Source of the DNA: GCA-2717185 sp964386465
GTDB taxonomy: Bacteria; Pseudomonadota; Alphaproteobacteria; UBA8366; GCA-2717185
Assembly: GCA_964386465.1 (NCBI GenBank)
Contig: CAYLTU010000093.1
Coordinates: 1-19,466 of the forward strand
Direction: 5' to 3'
DNA length: 19,466 nucleotides
Both the position numbers and the translations under genes were made by a program. Of the stretch, positions 8,336-16,450 are shown piece after piece (position 1 is the stretch's first letter; every line of letters begins with the position of its first letter). Below the pieces are notes generated by a model. That model was not told where the DNA came from. It was given only the letters and a program-made list of their open reading frames with translations, and searched no databases.

Positions 8336-9673
8336 TCAGGCGAGGTTTTCTCTGGCGCGGGAGATCAACTCGTCCACCGATTCTCCTTGCGTCGCGGCGA
8401 TGGCGCCGCTCTGCATCCAAAGTGGCGCGGCAAGCGGGCTGCCATCCGGTAGTTTAAACTCGGTATTCTGTAGGACGCCGGTGATCCGATTCGTGGCTTG
8501 CAGCGCTTCGCGCTCCGCGGCGCCGGGCAGGACGGCGCAGATATCGATCGTTCCCACCCGGGCCGCCATGTCTTCGACCCTTACAAGTCCGGATATCCAA
8601 TCGGCTGCCTGTTGCATCAAAATCCTAGCGTCCTCGGAATCGGCGTCGAGCCCGGCGACGGTTTGGATAGAGAACAGGGCGAGCGACAGGTTTCTGCGCC
8701 TGCGCACCCCGAACTCGAGCAAATGAGCCAGGTGCGCCCGCGCGAAACTCTCCGAATACAGGCCGTTCAATGTGTCTGCAGTCACGGACTGTAACGTCGC
8801 GGTCAGCGGTCCGTGAAGGTTCCAGCGCAATCGTTGCCGCCTCACCAGGAATCGCAAGCCTGCGGTCATCTCCCTGAGATCCGGCGACAGCGTCACCACC
8901 ATGCTGGCGCCCTGGGTATATGGCGCGTCGCCGATGTGAGCGATGTCGCTCTTAGCCGCGATGAGGACCGGAAGGTTGAAAAGCCGCGGGTTGTTGCGAA
9001 TATGGGCGCAGAGGAAGAGTGCTTTTTCCAGAGGCTCGTCTTCGTCGACGACGATTACGGCGGCGTCGAAGATTTCCTCCGCAACGCGCGCACCGGCCTT
9101 GAAGTAATCCGGCTCGAGCTCCGGATTGAACTCCGTCGACGCCAACGCGTCCGCCAACACACTCATGGAAGCGAATTCCGACCCTACGAACAGGACGCGG
9201 CAATTCTTGTTATCGACGTCTTGGACACCCGCGACGTCGATGTCGATGCCGGCCTTGGCGGCGCTGGCGATCCGTCGCCGAAATTCGGAATGCATGGTCG
9301 AAAGCCGAACCAGCGGATACAGACGCGCAAGAATAATCTCATTGGATGTGTTGGCCGCCAGCATGTCGTCGAGACCCGCATCCAACCCTTCTGCGACCAG
9401 GTCCGCCGACGTTTCGTCGCGTAGCATGATGATGGGAATGTGCCGCGTTTCGTCGTTTTTCTTTAGACCGCGGACGACCTCGAAGGCGTCGACATCGTCA
9501 AAAACGCCTTCGATCAGCACAAGATCCGGCTGCCGCTCGCTTACATAGTTCTGGACATCCAACCCATTGGATACGGCAAGGCCCGCAAAGCCTGCCGGAC
9601 TCAGCATTTCAACCCGGGCTACTGCCGCTGCCGCATTACCCCCGGCCACCACGACATTTGTCAGGCTCGCCAT
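8336..9673 (-). CDS. PleD-like protein with degenerate receiver and GGDEF domains
   Basis: A 445-residue protein with the receiver-receiver-GGDEF plan of PleD. Receiver 1 (about 5-125) keeps the fold (PDLVLIEGVFDDVDAFEVVRG), but Glu55 stands where the phosphorylated Asp should be, the paired acidic residues after the first strand are replaced (VVVAGGN), and the conserved Lys is absent. Receiver 2 (about 157-285) is also divergent. The C-terminal domain (about 290-445) aligns as GGDEF from DTLNGLYSESFARAHL onward. However, the signature loop is GTIDI (374-378), and the metal-binding D-x-D strand is S335-I-Q337. It is therefore predicted to be unable to accept phosphate at receiver 1 or to make cyclic di-GMP, acting instead as a structural or binding adaptor. 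AGGA precedes the ATG at 9673. It is upstream of the DsbA-family gene and divergent from the acyl-CoA ligase. It is not a frameshifted pseudogene, because the frame is open throughout. Confidence 0.8.
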   Translation of the reverse strand: MASLTNVVVAGGNAAAAVARVEMLSPAGFAGLAVSNGLDVQNYVSERQPDLVLIEGVFDDVDAFEVVRGLKKNDETRHIPIIMLRDETSADLVAEGLDAGLDDMLAANTSNEIILARLYPLVRLSTMHSEFRRRIASAAKAGIDIDVAGVQDVDNKNCRVLFVGSEFASMSVLADALASTEFNPELEPDYFKAGARVAEEIFDAAVIVVDEDEPLEKALFLCAHIRNNPRLFNLPVLIAAKSDIAHIGDAPYTQGASMVVTLSPDLREMTAGLRFLVRRQRLRWNLHGPLTATLQSVTADTLNGLYSESFARAHLAHLLEFGVRRRRNLSLALFSIQTVAGLDADSEDARILMQQAADWISGLVRVEDMAARVGTIDICAVLPGAAEREALQATNRITGVLQNTEFKLPDGSPLAAPLWMQSGAIAATQGESVDELISRARENLA

Positions 9674-9810
9674 GGTTCCTCGTTCATATCTGCCACGCTA
9701 AAAAATTGGCGCTGGGAGCATCTTGACTGTTATCTATTCCCTACAAACCATAGCCGAGGATCGCGGTTCGGCGCGAGCAAAATCACCAATTGACCGATGG
9801 AGTCCAAAGC

Positions 9811-11448
9811 GTGAGCGAGCAACAGACACCCTTCGAGATCGGTTTGGAAAAGGGCGAGGCGAACTACAAGGGATTGTCGCCGCTGAGTTTCCTGAAACGC
9901 AGCGCGCACGTCTATCCGAACAAGGTCGCGGTCATTCATGGCGACAGGCGCTACACCTACGCGCAGTTCTACGAACGCTGCCGCCGATTGGCCTCGGCGC
10001 TTGCGGCGCGCGGTATCGGCAATGGCGATACGGTTGCCGTCTTGGCGCCGAATATCCCGGAAATGCTGGAGTGCCATTTCGCCGTCCCGATGCTGGGCGC
10101 CATACTCAACGCGATCAATATCCGTCTCGACGCGGCGACGATCGCCTTCATTCTCGAACATGGCGAGGCCAAGGCCGTCATTATCGACAAACAGTTTGCG
10201 CCCACGATGTCGGATGCGCTGGGTCAAATTGCGCAAAGGCCTTTCACGATCGACATCGACGACGTGCTCGCTCCCGAGGAAAACCTGATCGGCGACGCGG
10301 AATACGAAAATTTCATCGCCGCTGGTGATCCTGAATTCGCGTGGGAAAGCCCCGCGGACGAGTGGACGACGATCGCGCTGAACTACACGTCCGGGACGAC
10401 CGGATCGCCCAAGGGCGTTTTGTATTCTCACCGCGGCGCGTATCTGAACGCCATCGGTAATGCAATGACCATGGGCGTAAATTCGCGGTCGAGATACCTG
10501 TGGACCTTGCCGATGTTCCACTGCAACGGTTGGACCTTCACCTGGGGCGTGACGGCGGTCGGCGGGACGCATGTCTGCTTGCGCGAGGTCGATCCGGTGA
10601 AGATTTTCCAGCTGATCCAAGAGCATAAGGTGACTCATATGTGCGGTGCTCCGGTGGTTCTGACCGCGTTGATTCACGCGCCCGACAACGTGAAACACCG
10701 TATCGAGCACGACATCGACATCGCCACCGGCGGCGCCGCGCCGCCCAGCGCCGTCATCGAGGGCATGGAGGCGCTGGGTTTCCGGGTCACCCACCTGTAC
10801 GGCATGACCGAATGCTATGGACCATCGACGGTTTGCGTCTGGCAGCCGGGCTGGGAAGATCTGCCGCTCGAGGAACGTTCGCTGCTTATGGCGCGGCAGG
10901 GCGTCAATTATATGACGCTGGAAGACCAGGCGATCCTCGATCCCGACACGATGCAACCGGTGCCCGCCGACGGCGAGACGATGGGCGAACTGATGCTCAA
11001 GGGCAATACGGTGATGAAAGGCTACTTCAAAAATGCGGACGCGACCGAAGCGGCCTTGTGCGGCGATTGGCTGCACACAGGCGACCTTGGCGTCATGCAT
11101 CCGGACGGCTATATCGAGATCAAGGACCGGTCGAAGGACATCATCATTTCGGGCGGCGAGAATATTTCCAGCCTGGAAGTCGAGGAAACCTTGTACCGCC
11201 ATCCAGAAATAATGGAAGCGGCCGTTGTCGCGGCGCCGCACGAGAAGTGGGGCGAGACTCCCTGCGCCTTCATCGCCCTGAAACCGGACGCCGGGTCGAT
11301 AAGTGAGCGCGATATCATCGATTACTGCCGTGACAACATGGCGCACTTCAAATGCCCCACCCGGGTCGTTTTCGGGGATCTGCCAAAAACGTCGACCGGC
11401 AAGATCCAGAAGTTCGTCTTGCGGGAACGGGTAGGGGGCGCTGCATGA
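9811..11448 (+). CDS. Acyl-CoA synthetase (AMP-binding, ANL superfamily)
   Basis: This enzyme activates a carboxylic acid to its acyl-CoA through an acyl-adenylate. Motifs in order (numbered from GTG 9811, 545 residues): P-loop YTSGTTGSPKG at 192-202; LPMFHCNGW; the adenine-binding region GGAAPP and LYGMTECYGP; ribose-binding TGD ending at Asp425; the hinge KDRSKDIIISGGENISS; and the C-terminal catalytic Lys531 in KTSTGKIQK. All catalytic elements are intact. The frame can start at TTG 9790, but GTG 9811 has GGAG eight bases upstream and is preferred. It heads an operon: its TGA overlaps the ATG of the SDR gene (ATGA at 11445-11448). The sequence resembles the medium/long-chain fatty acyl-CoA synthetase branch, including proteins annotated as DmdB-like. 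Chain length and substrate cannot be assigned. Confidence 0.93.
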   Translation: MSEQQTPFEIGLEKGEANYKGLSPLSFLKRSAHVYPNKVAVIHGDRRYTYAQFYERCRRLASALAARGIGNGDTVAVLAPNIPEMLECHFAVPMLGAILNAINIRLDAATIAFILEHGEAKAVIIDKQFAPTMSDALGQIAQRPFTIDIDDVLAPEENLIGDAEYENFIAAGDPEFAWESPADEWTTIALNYTSGTTGSPKGVLYSHRGAYLNAIGNAMTMGVNSRSRYLWTLPMFHCNGWTFTWGVTAVGGTHVCLREVDPVKIFQLIQEHKVTHMCGAPVVLTALIHAPDNVKHRIEHDIDIATGGAAPPSAVIEGMEALGFRVTHLYGMTECYGPSTVCVWQPGWEDLPLEERSLLMARQGVNYMTLEDQAILDPDTMQPVPADGETMGELMLKGNTVMKGYFKNADATEAALCGDWLHTGDLGVMHPDGYIEIKDRSKDIIISGGENISSLEVEETLYRHPEIMEAAVVAAPHEKWGETPCAFIALKPDAGSISERDIIDYCRDNMAHFKCPTRVVFGDLPKTSTGKIQKFVLRERVGGAA

Positions 11449-12209
11449 TACGGCCGCTCGAAGACAGGCACGCGATCGTCACCGGCGCATCCGGTGGCCT
11501 TGGCCGGCATTTTGCGATAACCCTTGCGAAAGCGGGCGCCAAAGTCGCTGTCGCGGCGCGCCGTACCGACCGGCTCATGGATGTGGTCGAGGAAATAGCG
11601 GAATTCGACGGGCATGCCTTGCCGGTCTCGCTGGACGTCACCGATCCGAAAAGCGTCGCCGCCGCGATCGAGACCGCCGAGACCGAACTCGGGCCGATCC
11701 ACATCCTGGTAAACAATGCCGGCGTCACGCAGGCCAAAATGGCCCTGGAGATCGACGAGGAGGACTGGGACTGGGTCGTCGGAACCAATCTGCGCGGAGC
11801 CTGGCGAGTCGCGCAGGAAACGGCGCGGCACATGCAGCGCCTCGGCCATGGCGGCAGCATCATCAATATCGCCTCTATTCTGAGCTTCGCCGTGACCCGG
11901 CAATTGTCGACATACGCCATCAGCAAGGCCGCCGTGGTGCAGATGACCAAAGCCCTAGCCGTCGAGCTGACGCGCGACAACATCAGGGTCAATGCGATCG
12001 CGCCCGGTTATATCGAGACGGATTTCAACCGCGACTTCTTCACGACCGAGCGGGGCAAGGAGATGGCGAGCCGGATCCCGCAGAAACGGCTCGGACAACC
12101 GTCCGAACTCGACGGCGCGCTGCTGCTCTTGGCGGGCGACGGATCGTCCTATATGACCGGCAGCGTGATTACCATCGATGGCGGGCACACGCTCCCGCTC
12201 GTCGGATAA
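11445..12209 (+). CDS. SDR-family NAD(P)-dependent oxidoreductase
   Basis: A 254-residue classical short-chain dehydrogenase/reductase. Nucleotide-binding TGASGGLG is at 13-20, NNAG at 90-93, and the catalytic set is Ser144, Tyr157 and Lys161 (YAISK). IRVNAIAPGYIETD and the C-terminal TGSVITIDGGH are typical of the FabG-like group. A longer open frame begins at 11352, but it lies inside the acyl-CoA ligase. The ATG at 11445 overlaps the ligase stop (ATGA), has a GGGGG Shine-Dalgarno-like run about eight bases upstream, and gives the canonical N-terminus. As the middle gene of ligase-SDR-acyl-CoA dehydrogenase, it probably oxidises or reduces a 3-hydroxy/3-oxoacyl-CoA or a related alcohol. That substrate role is inferred from context. 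Confidence 0.93.
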   Translation: MIRPLEDRHAIVTGASGGLGRHFAITLAKAGAKVAVAARRTDRLMDVVEEIAEFDGHALPVSLDVTDPKSVAAAIETAETELGPIHILVNNAGVTQAKMALEIDEEDWDWVVGTNLRGAWRVAQETARHMQRLGHGGSIINIASILSFAVTRQLSTYAISKAAVVQMTKALAVELTRDNIRVNAIAPGYIETDFNRDFFTTERGKEMASRIPQKRLGQPSELDGALLLLAGDGSSYMTGSVITIDGGHTLPLVG

Positions 12210-12236
12210 TGCACATCAAGGACTTCGGAGAACCTC

Positions 12237-13436
12237 ATGATTGACTTCACGCTTTCACCGCAGGTGGAGGAAACCCGGCTGCGCATCCGCGATTTCGTCG
12301 AAAAACACGTTATTCCGCTGGAATCCGACCCGGAAGCCTATGACGAACATGAAAATATCGCGCACGAACCGATGGAACGGCTGAAGTCGATGGCGAAAGC
12401 GGAAGGTCTCTGGTCGCTTTCGCTACCTGTCGATGACGGCGGTTTGGGATTTAGCGTCGTTGAAATCACGCCGTGTTACGAGGAAATGAACCGGTCGATC
12501 TTCGGTCCGGTATGCTTCAACGCGTCCGCACCGGACGACGGCAATATGCGGGTGTTGAGCCAGGTCGCGCGGCCCGACCAGAAAGAGAAATGGCTCGCAC
12601 CAATCGCCGACGGCAGCATCCGCTCCTCCTTCGTCATGACGGAACCGTCGCCGGGCGCGGGATCCGACCCAAGCGTGATGCTGACTAAAGCGGTAAAACA
12701 GGGCGACAAATGGATCGTCAACGGCCGAAAATGGTTCATCACCGGCGCGGCGGCCGCGCAGCACTTCATCCTGATAGCCAAGACCTCGGAGAACGCGCGT
12801 CGCGGTCTGACCGCCTTCATGTTCCACGCCGACACGCCCGGCTGGCGGATCGCGCGCCGGATACCGATCATGGGCCCGGAGGAACATGGCGGCCATTGCG
12901 AGATGGAATTCGACGGCATGGAAATTCCCGACGAGGACCGGTTGATGGAAGTCGGCGAGGGCTTGAAGCTGACCCAGATCCGACTCGGCACGGCGCGGCT
13001 GACGCACTGCATGCGCTGGCTCGGCCTGTCGCGCCGCGCCATGGAAATCGCCAAGGAATATGTCGAACGGCGGATAAGCTTCGGCGAAACGCTGGCGAAC
13101 CATGAGGGCGTGCAGTGGATGATGGGCGAAGTGGCGTTGGCGATCGAGGTCGGCCGCTTGCTCACCATGCGCGCGGCCTGGAAACTCGATCAGGGCGATT
13201 TCGCGCGCAAGGAGGTCTCCATGGCCAAGATCCAGGTCGCCGACACGTTACACCAGGCGGTCGACGGCGCCATCCAACTCAACGGCGCGCGCGGATATTC
13301 GAAGGATACGGTTCTGGAATGGATCTATCGCTACGCCCGACAGGCCCGGCTAGTCGACGGCGCCTCGGAAGTGCACAAGATGGTGCTGGCGCGGAATTAC
13401 CTGCAAGAAGGCAACGATTTCTGGGGCTGGCGGTAA
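12237..13436 (+). CDS. Acyl-CoA dehydrogenase (ACAD10/11-like branch)
   Basis: A 399-residue FAD flavoprotein that introduces an alpha,beta double bond into an acyl-CoA and passes electrons to ETF. Visible family elements are the N-terminal helical domain, the middle-domain FAD/substrate stretch FVMTEPSPGAGSDPS, WFITGAAAAQHF, RRISFGETLANHEGVQWMMG in the C-terminal helical domain, and the terminal LVDGASEVHKMVLARNYL with Asp374 and Glu378. The DGxxEVH ending and overall length fit the ACAD10/ACAD11-like and bacterial long-chain group rather than the short-chain enzymes. GGAG precedes the ATG at 12237 by seven bases. It lies 27 bases after the SDR gene and ends the operon. It converges on the PLP-enzyme gene with only three bases between stop codons. 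Confidence 0.92.
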   Translation: MIDFTLSPQVEETRLRIRDFVEKHVIPLESDPEAYDEHENIAHEPMERLKSMAKAEGLWSLSLPVDDGGLGFSVVEITPCYEEMNRSIFGPVCFNASAPDDGNMRVLSQVARPDQKEKWLAPIADGSIRSSFVMTEPSPGAGSDPSVMLTKAVKQGDKWIVNGRKWFITGAAAAQHFILIAKTSENARRGLTAFMFHADTPGWRIARRIPIMGPEEHGGHCEMEFDGMEIPDEDRLMEVGEGLKLTQIRLGTARLTHCMRWLGLSRRAMEIAKEYVERRISFGETLANHEGVQWMMGEVALAIEVGRLLTMRAAWKLDQGDFARKEVSMAKIQVADTLHQAVDGAIQLNGARGYSKDTVLEWIYRYARQARLVDGASEVHKMVLARNYLQEGNDFWGWR

Positions 13437-13439
13437 CGT

Positions 13440-14561
13440 TTACCAGCCATTGACCCGGTCCCATTCATCGACAATTTCTGTGCCTTCGACGACGTAGTAG
13501 CGGTCGTAGGCGGCGGCCGTGATACAGGCGTGGTTCGGCAGAACACGGACCGTACTGCCGATTGGCAGCCGCTGATAGGCGCTCTCATCGCTCACGGGGA
13601 TCACGCCGTGTTCCTGACTGACCTTGGCGACGTGCAGACCATCGAACGGCGCCATCGTCTCGGAATCGCAGACGCTGCCGTAACCGACCTGCGGCCAGCG
13701 CGCGTTGGCGCTGATATCCTTGGACAAGGCAAGTGCGCCCGCGTCGATCACGATCTGGCCGATATGGCGATTGTGCCCGATCACGCTGGCCAGCACGGAG
13801 AGCGCCAAATCTTCGCGGCTGCAGGCGTTCCGCGCGAGCTGGTCGAGGTCGAAGAAGACGAACACGCCGGGCCTCATTTCGGTCAAGCCATCAAAGTTCT
13901 CGCCATGCACGGCCGTCGGTGTCGAGCCGGCGCTGACCATGGGGCTGGGAAGGCCCGCTTGCCGCAAGCGATTTGAGGCATTGACGACGGCGAGGCGTTC
14001 CTCTTCAGCGATCCGCTTGATGCCGTCGACGCTGTCGGCGCCGTAGGAATGGCCGCCGTGGGTCAGGACGCCGGCAAGTTCGGCGTTCGCGGCGTCATCG
14101 ATGATCTTGCCGATATCGATCACTTCATCGCTGTCCACCTGTAGCCCGGTCCGCGCATCGCCCGAATCGATCTCAATCAGGACGTTGAACGTGACGCCAT
14201 GATCCGTCGCCGCGATCGCGTGTGCCGTATCGACGCTATCCGTTAATATCTTGAGGTCCGCGCCGCGCGACATCAGCGCCGCCGCTTGCGCCAGCTTTGT
14301 CGGAACGATGCAGACGGCATAGGTAATGTCGCCGAACCCACGGTCGAGGAAGTATTCCGCTTCCGCCAGGGTCGATACCGTGATCGCGCCGCTGTGCCCC
14401 GCCGTCGCGAGTTCCGCGACCTTGGCAGATTTCGCGGTCTTCAAATGCGGCCGCAGCGCGATGCCGTTTGCGCGCATCCTTTCCGCCATCCGCTGCGTAT
14501 TGCGGGCAACAATAGCCCGATCAAGGATCAGGGCCGGCGTGTTGAGCGATCTCAGGTCCAT
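13440..14561 (-). CDS. DSD1-family PLP enzyme (D-threonine aldolase / D-serine dehydratase fold)
   Basis: A 373-residue fold-type III (alanine racemase-like) PLP enzyme. Lys41 in RPHLKTAKS is the expected Schiff-base lysine. GGHSY and VSAGSTPTA fit the phosphate-binding region, and His344-x-Cys346 in LPNHAC is the divalent-metal pair seen in D-threonine aldolase and eukaryotic-type D-serine dehydratase. Such enzymes cleave or dehydrate D-beta-hydroxy-amino acids (D-threonine, D-serine, 3-hydroxy-D-aspartate). Which one applies here cannot be told. All key residues are present and the length is normal. The ATG at 14561 gives the family N-terminus MDLRSLNTPALILDRA. It is monocistronic on the minus strand, convergent with the acyl-CoA dehydrogenase and divergent from the small membrane protein. 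Its place among acyl-CoA genes may be coincidental. Confidence 0.9.
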   Translation of the reverse strand: MDLRSLNTPALILDRAIVARNTQRMAERMRANGIALRPHLKTAKSAKVAELATAGHSGAITVSTLAEAEYFLDRGFGDITYAVCIVPTKLAQAAALMSRGADLKILTDSVDTAHAIAATDHGVTFNVLIEIDSGDARTGLQVDSDEVIDIGKIIDDAANAELAGVLTHGGHSYGADSVDGIKRIAEEERLAVVNASNRLRQAGLPSPMVSAGSTPTAVHGENFDGLTEMRPGVFVFFDLDQLARNACSREDLALSVLASVIGHNRHIGQIVIDAGALALSKDISANARWPQVGYGSVCDSETMAPFDGLHVAKVSQEHGVIPVSDESAYQRLPIGSTVRVLPNHACITAAAYDRYYVVEGTEIVDEWDRVNGW

Positions 14562-14591
14562 ATCCGCACCATTTGCCGTGTCACAGTGAAA

Positions 14592-14619
14592 TTCGCACTA
14601 TTTCCAATAATGGTATACT
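14592..14619 (+). promoter_or_regulatory. Possible sigma70-type promoter for the small membrane protein gene
   Basis: TTCGCA (14592-14597) and TATACT (14614-14619) are 16 bases apart, matching four and five of six consensus positions. They lie in the divergent region, about 75 bases ahead of the next plus-strand start codon. This is a pattern match only. Confidence 0.4.
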
Positions 14620-14647
14620 GAGCTTCCCCTGATGAATACCGGGGACA

Positions 14648-14661
14648 GCGCGCCGGCGCGC
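14648..14661. repeat. 14-bp GC-only perfect palindrome GCGCGCCGGCGCGC
   Basis: A self-complementary 14-mer in the presumed 5' untranslated region of the small membrane protein gene, downstream of the candidate promoter. It could form a leader hairpin or be a protein site. GC-rich genomes produce such runs by chance, so the function is open. Confidence 0.4.
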
Positions 14662-14692
14662 GCTATTCGGCCCGTTAGTGGAGGTTAGCCCC

Positions 14693-15055
14693 ATGGAACT
14701 CGGCGAAACGCTTGCGGTGGTCAATCTTGCCGGCATCGTCATCGTTGCCTTCATTGGATGGAACGCGATAAGGGCGACGAAACAACAGGTTATGGAGCTG
14801 GTGAACCGGGATCTCGCGGAAGTCCGGCGTCAGATCCGCACCTCGATGAAGAGCCTCGACCGCGTTCAGGATCACGTCGCCGACAACCGCGAGGATATCC
14901 TGAAGATCGAGGTCAATATCGCCAGCATGCAGGACGAGTTGGAATCGATGAGCCGCACGCTGGACGCCTTCATGAGCGTGCAGCAGATAAAGGATGGGAA
15001 CGCGGAAGAAGAGGCACAGGATGGGGACTCCGATCAGCGGCACCTGTACAAATGA
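14693..15055 (+). CDS. Small single-pass membrane protein with a coiled coil, function unknown
   Basis: A 120-residue protein that I cannot assign to a named family. It has one hydrophobic membrane segment at about 6-26 (TLAVVNLAGIVIVAFIGW). A long amphipathic, charged helix follows at about 30-98, with heptad-like spacing and suited to a coiled coil. The acidic tail is rich in Glu and Asp. The topology suggests a short periplasmic N-terminus and a cytoplasmic coiled coil. ATG 14693 is preferred because GGAGG (14680-14684) sits eight bases upstream; the in-frame GTG at 14678 overlaps that site. A candidate promoter lies in the intergenic region before it. Downstream is the SDR remnant on the opposite strand. 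It could be a scaffold or tether, but nothing in the sequence assigns a partner. Confidence 0.7.
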   Translation: MELGETLAVVNLAGIVIVAFIGWNAIRATKQQVMELVNRDLAEVRRQIRTSMKSLDRVQDHVADNREDILKIEVNIASMQDELESMSRTLDAFMSVQQIKDGNAEEEAQDGDSDQRHLYK

Positions 15056-15058
15056 GAC

Positions 15059-15157
15059 TTAACGCGCCACCGCCGTCATCACGTAACCGCCCTTCACGAC
15101 GATGGTCTCGCCGGTAGCGATATTTTCGGCGAGAAATAGTTGAGGCTCATCGAGCCT
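15059..15157 (-). pseudogene. Orphan C-terminal fragment of an SDR-family gene
   Basis: Thirty-two sense codons ending in TAA at 15059-15061 read like the end of a short-chain dehydrogenase. LFLAEN is followed by TGETIVVKGG and then YVMTAVAR, matching the 'LFLAS...TGxTIxVDGG' ending of the family, with Lys for the usual Asp. In-frame TAG at 15158-15160 closes the frame upstream, adjacent to the amidase stop, so there is no start codon or Rossmann part. It is most simply the 3' remnant of a deleted SDR gene. The fragment is short, so chance resemblance cannot be excluded. Confidence 0.45.
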
Positions 15158-15158
15158 C
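15142..15158 (-). terminator. Small hairpin GAGGCTC-ATC-GAGCCTC after the amidase gene
   Basis: A perfect 7-bp stem with a 3-nt loop begins three bases beyond the amidase stop. There is no clear U-run after it on the minus strand, so it is at best a weak or factor-assisted terminator, or simply the joint of a past rearrangement next to the SDR remnant. Confidence 0.3.
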
Positions 15159-15160
15159 TA

Positions 15161-16450
15161 TCAGCCTTCGGCAAGGATCGGAAACGCCGCCTTCGCTATT
15201 TCAAGAACTCGGATATCCTGCCCTTGGGGACCCATGAACTGCAGGCCGATCGGCAACCCCTTGGGACCGGCGCTCGTGGGCAGGGTGACGGCGGGCGTAT
15301 AGGTCCATGTCGCGAAGATGTTGAAACAGGGGTCGCCGGTATATCCCAACCCCTCAGGCGCTTCGTCCGGTGCGCTTGGCGTCAAAATGACATCGAAACC
15401 GGAAAACGCGTCGGCGAGCCAGCGGCGGCACGACGCCAACCGTTCGAGCGCCGTTTGGTATTCCGTGAAGCTTATCTCGAGACCAGGTTTGAGTCGTTTT
15501 TCGAGTAAGTCCTCGCTCAACTGTTCGGCGTGATGGGTGCGTTCGAAAGTCAACGCTCTGGGAAACTCGAAACCCGTAACGGTTCTGCCGTGCGTCTCGT
15601 AGCCTTCGAACGGACCGTCGAGCGTTAGCTCGCTGACCGTTGCCCCCGCGTTCGCCAGCGTGTCGGCCGCGTTTTCGATCACCGATTGCGTGGCTTCGCT
15701 TGCCCGGTCCCAGAACATGGTGCGGCATAAGGCGACACGCAGTTCCCCGACGTCCGCTGCCTCCAGCTGTTTCACGTCGACGGCAAGGACACCGGCGCGG
15801 AACAAGGCGATATCGTCTACCGAACGGGCATAGAGACCGACCGTATCGAACGAGCGGGTGTTCTCCTTGACCCCGGCCGCCGAGAACAGACCGTAAGTCG
15901 GCTTGTAACCGACGCAGCCGCAGAATGCCGCGGGCCGGATGACCGAACCGCCGGTTTGCGTGCCGAACGCGAAGGGAACCATTTTGTCGGTCACGGCGGC
16001 GCCGGAACCGCTCGAAGAACCGCCCGGCGTGTGCGCCGGGTTGTGCGGGTTCCGCGTCGCGCCGGGATGGCGGCTCGCGAACTCGGTCGAGACCGTCTTG
16101 CCCATCAGAACGCCGCCGGATTGCAGGCTCAACGCGACACAGGGGGCGTCGGTCGCGGGTTGGTGGCCTTCGTAAATAGGCGATCCGTAGCCGGTGGGCA
16201 TCGTCGCGGTGTCGATGATATCTTTTACGCCGAACGGCAGACCATGCAGCGGACCGCGCTTGGGGCCGCGATCGAGCGCCTTCGCTTGCTTTCGCACGGC
16301 ATCCGCATCGAAATGCTTCCATGCCCGGACATCGTCTTCCCGCGCCTCGATCCGGCTGATACAACTTTCGATCAAGGCTTCAGCTGTCAGCGAACCGGCA
16401 TCGATCCGTGCGGCTGCGTCCGTCGCGTCGAGTTCGAAGGGTTCGGTCAT
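15161..16450 (-). CDS. Amidase-signature family hydrolase
   Basis: A 429-residue amidase-signature enzyme that hydrolyses an amide to acid and ammonia through a Ser-cisSer-Lys triad. Numbered from ATG 16450, Lys76 is in GLPFGVKDIIDT, cis-Ser145 is the first Ser of GGSSSGSG, and the nucleophile Ser169 is in TGGSVIRP. FCGCVGYKPTYG and the C-terminal PLGLQF-like PIGLQFMGPQG also fit. The catalytic set is complete. The frame extends to a GTG at 16465 (434 residues). Neither start has a clear Shine-Dalgarno; ATG is chosen as the better codon. It is more like stand-alone amidases than GatA, because no gatB or gatC is nearby and the length is somewhat short. The substrate is unknown. It is divergent from the CoA-transferase gene, so it may supply the acid used there (inference). 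Confidence 0.9.
   Translation of the reverse strand: MTEPFELDATDAAARIDAGSLTAEALIESCISRIEAREDDVRAWKHFDADAVRKQAKALDRGPKRGPLHGLPFGVKDIIDTATMPTGYGSPIYEGHQPATDAPCVALSLQSGGVLMGKTVSTEFASRHPGATRNPHNPAHTPGGSSSGSGAAVTDKMVPFAFGTQTGGSVIRPAAFCGCVGYKPTYGLFSAAGVKENTRSFDTVGLYARSVDDIALFRAGVLAVDVKQLEAADVGELRVALCRTMFWDRASEATQSVIENAADTLANAGATVSELTLDGPFEGYETHGRTVTGFEFPRALTFERTHHAEQLSEDLLEKRLKPGLEISFTEYQTALERLASCRRWLADAFSGFDVILTPSAPDEAPEGLGYTGDPCFNIFATWTYTPAVTLPTSAGPKGLPIGLQFMGPQGQDIRVLEIAKAAFPILAEG

Noticed and set aside
9730..11346. 538-codon open frame antisense to the acyl-CoA ligase
   Set aside because: It mirrors a clear ligase gene; His/Arg/Asp-rich low-information composition is typical of antisense frames in GC-rich genes, and no motifs are seen.
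11352..11444. Upstream extension of the SDR gene
   Set aside because: It overlaps the end of the acyl-CoA ligase; ATG 11445 has a ribosome binding site and the canonical SDR N-terminus.
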